From the NCBI GenBank assembly GCA_946803715.1, contig CAMPET010000020.1, forward strand, positions 215,365 to 239,213: DNA of 23,849 bases, in the 5' to 3' direction. The number at the start of each line of letters is the position of its first letter. Positions within the stretch are counted from its first letter, which is position 1. The DNA is from Beroe ovata (taxonomy: Eukaryota; Ctenophora; Nuda; Beroida; Beroidae). Under the pieces are notes generated by a model that did no database searches, was not told the DNA's origin, and saw only the letters and a list, made by a program, of their open reading frames with translations. Made by a program: the position numbers and the translations under genes. This document shows positions 1 through 7,997 of this stretch, in pieces.

Positions 1-1000
1 AAACATGTCAGTTTGAGTGAGCATTCGAGGATAGCTCCCAAACGGATCAACCGTTTGACTTGAAACTTCTACTATAGCTCAAGGACAATTAGAACCTAAA
101 ACAACCAAAATTTCACATCAATCCGATGATCGGTTCCCGAGTTAGGGCATGGCGCCATAACCCCTTAACGACCGAAAACATGTCAATTTGAGTGAGCATT
201 TGAGGATAGTGCCCAAACAGATCGACCGATTGACTTGAAAGTTCAACCATAGCTCAAGGACCATGAGAAACTCGGACAACCAAAATTTCACCTCAATCCG
301 ATGATCAGTTTCTGAGTTAGTGGCCGACATAACCCTTTATCGACCCAAAACATGTCAGTTTGAGTGAGCATTTGAGGATAGCTCCCAAACGGATCGACCG
401 ATTGACTTGAAACTTCTACCATAGCTCAAGGACCATGAGAAACTCGGACAACCAAAATTTCAAGTCAATCCAATGATCGGTTCCTGAGTTAGTGGCCGCC
501 ATAACCCCCTATCGACCCAAAACATGTCAGTTTGAGTGAGCATATGAAAATAGCTCCCAAACGGATTGACCGATTGACTTGAAACTTCTACCATAGCTGA
601 AGGACCATTAGAAACTCGGAGGACCAAAATTTCACGTCAATCTGATAATCAGTTCCCGAGTAAGTGGCGGCCACAACCCCTTATCGAGAAAAAACATGTC
701 AGTTTGAGTGAGCATTTGAGGATAGCTCCCAAACGGATCGACCAATTGCCTTGAAACTTCAACTATAGCTGAAGGACCATAAGAAACTCGGACAACAAAA
801 ATTTCACGCCAATCAGATGATCAGTTCCGGAGTTAATGGTCGCCATAACCCCTTATTCACCGAAAACATGTCACGTTGACTGAGCATTTGAGGATAGCTC
901 CCAAATGGTTGGGCAGATTGTCTTGAAGATACTACCATGGCTCAAGGACCATTAGAAACTCAGAAAGTCAAGATTTTACGTCAATCTGTTGTCTTCGCGG
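1..1000. repeat. 172-bp tandem satellite array, about 5.8 copies
   Basis: The 8-mer ACATGTCA recurs at about positions 3, 178, 350, 522, 694 and 866, giving spacings of 175 and then 172, 172, 172 and 172 bp. Each monomer keeps the same order of blocks: GTTTGAGTGAGCAT, AGGATAGCTCCCAAACGGAT, CGATTGACTTGAAAC, CTCAAGGACCAT, and a tail resembling GAGTTAGTGGCCGCCATAACC. Copies differ by scattered substitutions. The last copy decays from about 900 and loses similarity by about 1000. The array is cut by the left edge, so its true length is unknown. No gene is supported within it; short open frames here are repeat-derived. Confidence 0.95.
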
Positions 1001-1143
1001 CCGTGGCATGCATTGCAAAAATTTGCGGTCGTGGTCATATCGGATTGCAGGACAAGTCAGTTTAGTGATCAGTTCAATCCTCAAGTTAGGAAAAAACGTA
1101 AACACTGTTCCATGCCGCGCGAAAATAACTCCAGGTTCGCTTT

Positions 1144-1313
1144 GTCAGATGTTACCTGACCTGTTTCTCGCGCGCCTAGTCTTCGAAGGTCTATAATAAG
1201 GCCGAAAAAGAAGACCGAAGAAAAGGGCCGAAGAAAAAGACCGAAGAAAAAGGCCGAAGGAGAAAGCGGCCTTCGAAGATGGTGCGCGCGCCGCGCGCGA
1301 GAAACAGGCCAGG
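1144..1313. repeat. CpG-rich foldback unit 1 (inverted repeat around a purine-rich core)
   Basis: The left arm (about 1144-1189) reads GTCAGATG, CTGTTTCTCGCGCGCC, CTTCGAAGG. The right arm (about 1268-1313) is its imperfect reverse complement, with CCTTCGAAG, then GCGCGCG and GAGAAACAGG. The centre (about 1196-1267) is a purine-rich tandem of a unit like GGCCGAAGAAAAAGACCGAA. A second unit with the same arms lies at 1400-1554. The structure suggests a foldback or MITE-like element; no transposase is visible. Confidence 0.7.
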
Positions 1314-1399
1314 AATTATTTGATCGACAAGGTCCGTTAATATGATCCGACTAGCGCTCGCCGCGCGCAACTGCAACCGCAATTTATAATGTCACTAAT

Positions 1400-1554
1400 G
1401 TCAGATGTTATCTAGCATGTTTCTCGCGGCGCGCGCGCCTTTTGTAATGTGGAACTGTCATGTGGATGGCTTATACCTATTGCGGGCTTCGATGGTATCA
1501 TGGTAGCGGGCGCGCCGCGCGCGAGAAACAGGTCTGCTTCAGGTGGCATCTGAT
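1400..1554. repeat. CpG-rich foldback unit 2
   Basis: The left arm (about 1400-1439) carries GTCAGATGTTATCT and GTTTCTCGCGGCGCGC, and is a direct copy of the 1144 arm. The right arm (about 1508-1554) is inverted, with GCGCGCGAGAAACAGGTC and then GGCATCTGAT. Together with unit 1 this gives four copies of one motif in alternating orientation (+,-,+,-). Confidence 0.65.
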
Positions 1555-2368
1555 AAACACCGTGATCTGATAAATGTAACCTTGATAAATGTCACTATGA
1601 TAGTTATTTTTCGAAAATGCAACTGGCCAACTGAGTATGATAATGAATATTATTATTATTATTTATGATAATAATAATAATAAATTGAAATTTATGACAA
1701 GCTTATACTCAGCAGTGTTGAACCGAAACGAAACCTTTGAAGATGAAGATAAAATACTTTAAACAAAGTTGAGTTGATCAAAATACTTCAAAAATCAAAG
1801 GATAAAATACTTAAAGCAAAGTTGAGTTAATCCTCTTTCAAAATCATTCAATTATATTCTTTACAAATCAGTGATTGCCATTGAAAGTGGATACATCTCG
1901 ATATTGTTTTTGTTTGTTTCATATACTGAACATCAAGTTATTGAAAGTGGTAATGGTTTCATTCCAGTCCAAATGAATTGAAAGCTTTGGATTTTTAAAG
2001 CCTACTCAAACATTGATAAGCGGGGGGAATGTGTGTCATATCTTTTAGTCTAAATAGTAGGTTATAGTCGCCTCAATCAACCATTCTTGGTGGCTATCTT
2101 ATTAGAACACAGAGGTATCCCTTGCACACAGGGCTGAGGTTGTGCTCTTCTTGAATGCTGAATGGCTGCAGGAAATGGTGGGGTCATCCTGAAGGGAAAT
2201 TTAAGCCTCCCAAGGTAGCCTAACTGACAACTTTGCCTGCTTTTATAGTTCCATATAGATGGCCATGTACCTTGGTTTAGGTGGATCACAAGGTAAATTG
2301 GCCCTGTTAGACTGTCATATCTGTTGAGTTTGTACTCATTTAGATATCACTGAATCATCTTATATAGT
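1555..2368. other. Intergenic region upstream of IBA57-like gene
   Basis: No gene is supported here. An AT-rich inverted repeat of ATT/AAT triplets lies at about 1647-1683. A diverged direct repeat has copies of about 32 bp beginning GATAAAATACTT at about 1749 and 1801. The proximal part should contain the promoter and 5' leader of the gene starting at 2369, but no TATA box or other element stands out. Confidence 0.6.
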
Positions 2369-4495
2369 ATGAGTCTCTTTAAGATGATGGTATTCAACCA
2401 CCAGATGTTCTGCTCAAGATGCTTGGCATCTTGTGCCAAATTGTTAGGGAAGAAAATAGTCAATGTTACTGGACCTCAAAGCAATAAATTATTACAGGTA
2501 CTTGCTAGAGAATTCGATTTGAAATACATTTTTCTTTGAAAGTAAATGAGTTGATTCAGATTTCAGATTCTTCTATGTCTCTAAATTTTTCATTATCTTT
2601 CAGGGCCTATTCACGAATGATATCAACAAAGTGGCTAGAGAAAAAGTGATATACTCTCATCTCTTGAATGTCAAAGGCCGCATCTTGTATGATAACTTTG
2701 TATATTTTGTTGAGGACGATTCATATCATATTGAGGTAATTATACCTGTCATTAAGCTTGAATTTCATTTTTACTTTTTTCCTACATTTTTTTGATATAC
2801 ATTTTTCTTGCATTCATTATCATTTGACCAAACACAGGTAGATTCAAGTCATCTGCATAGCTTCGTGAAGCTCCTGAAAATGTACAATATTCGCAGCAAG
2901 GCAAAAATTACAGTGGAAGACATAGATGTCTTTGCTTCTGTTAATTCCACAGAGGTAGCAGAGTGAGTTGAAAGCTCTTCACATTGATTTATTTTGGGTG
3001 ATTTTTAATTGTATGTGATGTATTCAGTTGTTTATCAATGATTAATTGTTAAACTAAAGAATTGTTACATTCGTATTCTTCAGTGATCCTTTTCAGGGAC
3101 TGTGAAACGCACAATGGTTATGCCGATCCCAGATTATCTCTTTTAGGTCGCAGATTCCTCGGATCACCTCCAGCTGATTATGAGATAGTTCCAGAAGGTT
3201 TGTCATATATATCAGCTATCCGCATCAACTATTTGGGTGGTTTTATTGATTCATTTCAGAGAATGGCTCCACATTCTTGTATCCCGAACATTCTATGCAA
3301 ACTACGATACAATGTACAACCTCTATATGATATACATGCGCGATGCTCATTGCACACAGCCAGCAGATTCCAAATAACAACTACTGAGTTTTCTGTACTA
3401 GTTGGATTGCAGGGGCTGCAGAATCGATGCTTTTAGTGTTTGAGACTCAATGATGATTGAAATACAGATGTTAATAAACTTCGTGGAAATACCATTGATT
3501 TTCGAATTGATTTCTGATTGCCCTGATTGAGTTTTGACCTCATTGCGCTTGTGTGAAGCATCATTTCCTGTGTGGCATATCGATAAGACAATGCTGATGT
3601 TCGCACACACTGTCGATGTTTCAGATGAGTACCACTCTCACCGAGTTAATCTTGGTGTCAGTGAGGGGTCACGTGACATTACATATGGCAGGGACTTCCC
3701 CTTCGAACACAATCTCGACTACTTGAATGGTGTTTCCTTTTCTAAAGGATGTTACATTGGTATGTGAGAATGAAGCAAAGCTTTCGATGCCGATATAGTA
3801 ACAATGCCTCTTTTCACTCCTGAAAATCTTATCAATCCCAATAATCAATCTCAACTGAACTGTTAACATTCAGTTTCAACTAGCCAAGTTTTTCCTAAAC
3901 ACCAGATTATTTTCCAATCAATCATCATTGGTTGCAATCTGGAAGACAATAACAATAATAAATCAGCTGTTTATTGCATACTGTTCCAGGACAAGAGTTG
4001 ACTGCACGCACGCACCACGTGGGGGAGACTCGGAAACGTGTGGTTCCCGTCTCCATCTCTGGCACTGTGCCAGAAACCGCACTCCCGGCTAAACTCACGG
4101 CAGGTGACGGAAAATACTTTCATAGTAAATACTCTAAATTCCTGTTCTTGGTAGCTGTGTTTTTGGATAATCGTTGATATCGAGATTCGAAAAAGGTATT
4201 CATAGCGCGACGTTTCAATCGGTCTAGAATTAGAGAACGAGTTGATTAACTCTTTTATGACTGCTGGCACATTAAACGCGTTGTGTCATTTGTAAAACTC
4301 CATTTTTATTTCAAATTCTCTTTCCTTATTGCAGGCAAGAGAGCGGCTGGTAAACTGTTATCAGTTTACGGCAACAAGGGACTAGCTATAATCAGATTCC
4401 CATATCTTGACATGGATCTTAGTGTTAGTGATAGTGGGGGAAAATGTTTGGTTAGAGGAAGCAAACCAGAGTGGTGGCCGAGTGACATTTCGTGA
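2369..4495 (+). CDS. IBA57: IBA57-like mitochondrial Fe-S cluster maturation protein (YgfZ/CAF17 family), 7 exons
   Basis: Proposed exons are 2369-2497, 2604-2735, 2838-2962, 3097-3197, 3625-3759, 3990-4103 and 4335-4495. All introns are GT/AG and the phases join to 298 residues. The family signature KGCYIGQE falls at residues 203-210, split by intron 5 within the second Gly codon. Earlier family-like blocks are QGLFTND at the exon 1/2 junction, LNVKGRILYD in exon 2 and ADPRLSLLGRR in exon 4. IBA57 proteins resemble the glycine-cleavage T-protein fold and act with ISCA proteins in mitochondrial [4Fe-4S] assembly. The N-terminus is basic and lacks acidic residues, as expected for a targeting presequence. 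The start was chosen as the first in-frame ATG after a TGA at 2351; ATGs at 2384 and 2387 are alternatives. The human protein is somewhat longer (about 356 residues). No break was seen. Confidence 0.9.
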
Positions 4496-4943
4496 GGCGT
4501 CTGTTCAGATTCGCGGAGTGTGTCGCTCAGCGATTGATTGTGGATGTTGTCTGTTGGTTGTGAAGGAAGAATAGGGTGAAATGTTGCTGTTGTTTTCTTT
4601 TCGTGAGGAGAACTTTGATTAAAATAGTATTTGATGATGTTTGTTATTTCAGTTTTGTGTAATTGTTGTTGTTTTTGTTGTGGTATTATGCCTGCCAGCC
4701 AAACTAAGCTCAGTGTGACATTGTGGCAAAAAGTGGGCCGAAACTTGGGAAAGTTGGAATAACTGGATCGCGCCGTGGACTTTTTGACGACTTTTATCTC
4801 ACCATGTTTGGTCAACGCGCGTTTTTGCGCGCAATTTGTAGAAATCAGTGAGACTTAATTGGATTGAGATCTTCTTTGTTAATACACTGATACTTCTATG
4901 CTTCATAAATTCATTTCTCATGCTAGCATGACTTGAAAGTAGA
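4496..4943. other. Intergenic: IBA57 3' end and ACVR2-like upstream region
   Basis: The stretch is 448 bp without a coding exon. It holds a T/G-rich stretch (about 4640-4685) and a short CpG-rich self-complementary patch with GTCAACGCGCG and GCGCGCAA around 4812-4838. No clear AATAAA was seen for the upstream gene. The 3' untranslated region of one gene and the promoter of the next must both lie here. Confidence 0.5.
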
Positions 4944-7563
4944 ATGAACATCCTACATGCCTCGTTCCTGACTTTCCTCATACAGTTTTCCCTTCAGATC
5001 ACAGATAAAGGTATGATACTCAAGCTCATTACTCTCTCTATCTGCCATTTCCAAATACTCCTCAGGCACAACTTACCATCTCTCAGATCCTACAGAGCCC
5101 CCCTCCGTAGCTCCTGAGCCACACCAATGTTACAAGGACAATAAGACCACAATTGTGACATGTGAGGAGGGCCAAACCTGCTGTTACGGACTTATCCGTG
5201 GCCCAATATTTGAAAACCAGACAGCTCAAGTAACTGAAGGAGGTAACCTCTTGACTAACGTTGAAACCACTCTTCACCCTCAACTCAACAATGTTACCAT
5301 TCTGACAACACCCTCCTTGACACCATTTTCATCCTTGACACCACTCCCCCTATCACAACTATGACACCACTCTGATCGCAGGTTGCTGGCATGAAACAGG
5401 CCGATGTGATGATAGCTGTTACCATAACTACCACCACCAAGCGAATGTGTCAATCTGTCAGTGTAGCTCTCCCCTTTGTAACAGACACATGCTATACCAG
5501 GTATTTTCTGACAACACATCCAGCAATTGTGAAAAACTTTCATCGTTGATATTGTGTGCATTTTTATATCTTTTCACCCAAATTTCTTGATTTCCCATCC
5601 AGGAGCAGCCCACAATTCCACCGGACGTGCCCACACCCACAGTACCCATGCCACCCAACCCTCCCCCTGTCTACCAAATAGTCGGCAGTGTGGTGGGCTG
5701 TGTGGCTCTCTGCGGTATCCTAGCACTTGTTTCCTACTTTGTGTACAGGAAGTTCATCCGCACTCAGAACTTTGGTATTCTCGAGGTTTGAGAACTGCGA
5801 AGATTGCGTCCACCTTAGCTGCAAAACCTGACCATATATTACCATGTTTAGAAGCTCCTTTACAACATAAACTCTGACAATTTTCCTGCGTCTCGATTAT
5901 CAGGAACTATCTTTGTTTACACGTGAACCATTCCAGAACTTGGGAGAGGACGGTGAACCGCTGGTTGCACGGTTCCCAAACGGTAAACCGATGGGACCAC
6001 AGTTCGAGAGGGAGCATGAAATAGAGCTCATCAGAGACATAGGCCATGGCAGATATGGACAGGTGAGACTCATCCTGTCCACTAATTAATTGATTAATTG
6101 AGCAATTATAAAATGACCCCACTCACAGAGCTCTAACCTGCTCGTCTTAGGTCCAACAAGCGAAGGTGGGCGATAGTTTCGTTGCTATAAAGAAGTTTTC
6201 TCCCTACGACCGGCAGTCATTCCTGAACGAGCTCATGATTATGTCAGAAAAACGTGACATTCACCTACTTCAACTGCTCGGTTACCTTGACAACCCTATT
6301 TACAACCAGCTTTGGTTGCTTACCGAGTTCATGCCTTTGGGTGAGTCAGAACATGGCTCAATTCCCGCCTGGAATGAAACATGTTCTCAGAGAATTCAGA
6401 ATGAATATTCCCAAGTTGTTCTCTGAGAGAGTATAATCCCACTCAGGTAACATGAGTGATTACCTACGCTCGAACACGCTCACCATCCCCCAGTGTCTTC
6501 ATCTTCTCAGTAGTTTTATCAGTGGCGTGTGCTTCCTCCACTCTGAGCCCCAGGTAAACTGTTAGCAACCACTCGTGGCAGCTGACAACAAAAGGTGACA
6601 ACTGACAACCCTGACAACATGACAACCTGCAGGCTGTAGCTCACCGAGATATCAAAACTCGTAACGTATTAATGTCGGATCACAAGACTGCGAAACTTGC
6701 CGATTTTGGGCTAGCACTCCTCCTCGATTACGGGCCTGGAGGAGCTCTCAATGAGAAGGCCGCTCCGCCCACCCAAGTCGGAACTGCCAGATACATGGCT
6801 CCAGAGGTGGGTTACTGATATTCAATGAGCGAAGTAGGGTCTGGGGTACGAGTTATGGGAATTCGTTGCGGTTATTCATTCATAAAATCATCCATCCCCT
6901 TGTTTTCCCCCCGTGTGTTCACCAAACTTTTGCTAAAAATTCAGACAATATTCAGGTGTTGGAAGGGTCCATGTTCTATCGGGAAGCTGAAGCACACATG
7001 CGGATAGACGTGTACGCATCGAGTCTTGTGATGTGGGAAATCATGTGGCGAACACAGCTAGATCAGAGAGACGCAGTTCCGCCCTACATCTTGCCGTTTG
7101 AGAAGCAGATTCCCGGACACCCTTCCGCTTGTGAGATGCAGGTAAATTTGTGTGTGCGTTTGTGTGTGTTTGTGTGTATGTGTCTGTGTGTGAATGATTG
7201 TCCTTGTGTGTGTGTGTGTGTGTGTGTGTCTGTGTGTATGTGTCTGTGTCTATCTGTGTCTGTGTTTGTCTGTGTTTTTGCGTGATAGCAATTGAGCGTT
7301 CACAGCACCATTCCCCCTTGAAAAGTCGAAACTTTGGAGCTCTTATGACACATGATTCTCTCTGACAGGCTCTGGTAGCGGTGGAGAAGCAAAGACCGGA
7401 GCTCAGGGCTGGATGGTGTTCACACAGAGTGTTCAACAAACTTGAAACAACGCTGACTGAGAGCTGGGACAATGATGAAAACGCGCGACTGTCCTCAAAA
7501 ACCATCCAGGCACGAATTATACCACTGCTCTCAAATGAGAGTGACTCTGAGGTTTCGGTTTGA
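4944..7563 (+). CDS. Activin/BMP type II receptor serine/threonine kinase (ACVR2-like), 10 exons
   Basis: Proposed exons are 4944-5010, 5066-5242, 5382-5500, 5603-5785, 5904-6062, 6151-6340, 6447-6553, 6633-6806, 6956-7141 and 7369-7563. They join in phase to 518 residues; vertebrate ACVR2A is 513. Residues 1-18 look like a signal peptide. The ectodomain (about 44-115) has ten cysteines and ends in the three-finger hallmark CQCSSPLCN. A Pro-rich stalk is followed by a transmembrane helix at about 147-169. The kinase domain keeps the glycine loop IGHGRYGQ (228-235), Lys249 in VAIK, Glu262, HRDIKTRN (338-345), DFG (358-360), an APE motif ending at 392 and Asp410 in RIDVYA. TARYMAPEVLEGS and HMRIDVYA closely resemble ACVR2. 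The third glycine of the loop is replaced but the catalytic residues are present, so an active membrane kinase that phosphorylates type I receptors is expected. Intron 9 carries a TG repeat. Confidence 0.93.
7142..7290 (+). repeat. TG-rich microsatellite in intron 9 of the ACVR2-like gene
   Basis: An imperfect (TG)n run is broken by TTTG, TATG and TCTG interruptions. It starts immediately after the exon 9 splice donor (GTAAAT at 7142). Length variation here could affect spacing from the donor but not the coding sequence. Confidence 0.9.
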
Positions 7564-7997
7564 AGAGAAGTGGTGTCAGGAGAAGTGGTGTCAAGCTTCC
7601 GACTTCAATGGTGTCAAGACGTCAGATGGTTTAACGAGGGTTTGTATAGACTCGAGAGTCGAGAACCGGTATGACTGTGAAACTATGAACACTAGTTAAT
7701 TCTTGCCAAAACTCACTAATTTTATTGAATATCTATTTAGATTTACCAAAGTTTAATTTTCACCTTGTAAATAGTATAGAGAAACTATTATTTTCGCAAC
7801 TCTACTTTACGACGATATGATCTATATTTCATTTGACTCGGTATTTCTTGTACATTGTAAATCAAAAATCCCTGTTTTATACTATCCCTGATCCTGACCC
7901 ATTACTGACCACTGCTCTTCAATTTTCCCCCATGAAAAAAGAATTATATTTAAACTCCTCGATTCACCCATCCACCTATCTCCCTATGTAGCTAGAG
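7564..7997. other. Intergenic: ACVR2-like 3' end to four-span gene
   Basis: The region is AT-rich and contains no supported gene. Just past the receptor stop codon lies a short duplication of a unit like GAGAAGTGGTGTCA (about 7565-7593). No canonical AATAAA was seen. The last 50 bases before 7998 are probably 5' leader of the next gene. Confidence 0.5.

Noticed and set aside
3198-3436. Open frame continuing from IBA57 exon 4 for about 80 codons
   Set aside because: The continuation lacks family similarity. The splice GAA-G|GTTTGT to CAG|AT-GAG restores the family sequence in phase, so this is intron read-through.
4366-4815. 149-codon minus-strand open frame
   Set aside because: It is antisense to IBA57 exon 7 and the T/G-rich 3' region, with low-complexity composition and no recognisable domain.
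5554-5877. 107-codon frame overlapping the receptor transmembrane exon
   Set aside because: It is in a different frame from the receptor exon, which shows the stalk and transmembrane helix and joins in phase on both sides.
7041-7505. 154-codon minus-strand open frame with Thr/His runs
   Set aside because: It is the translation of the TG microsatellite plus antisense receptor exons.
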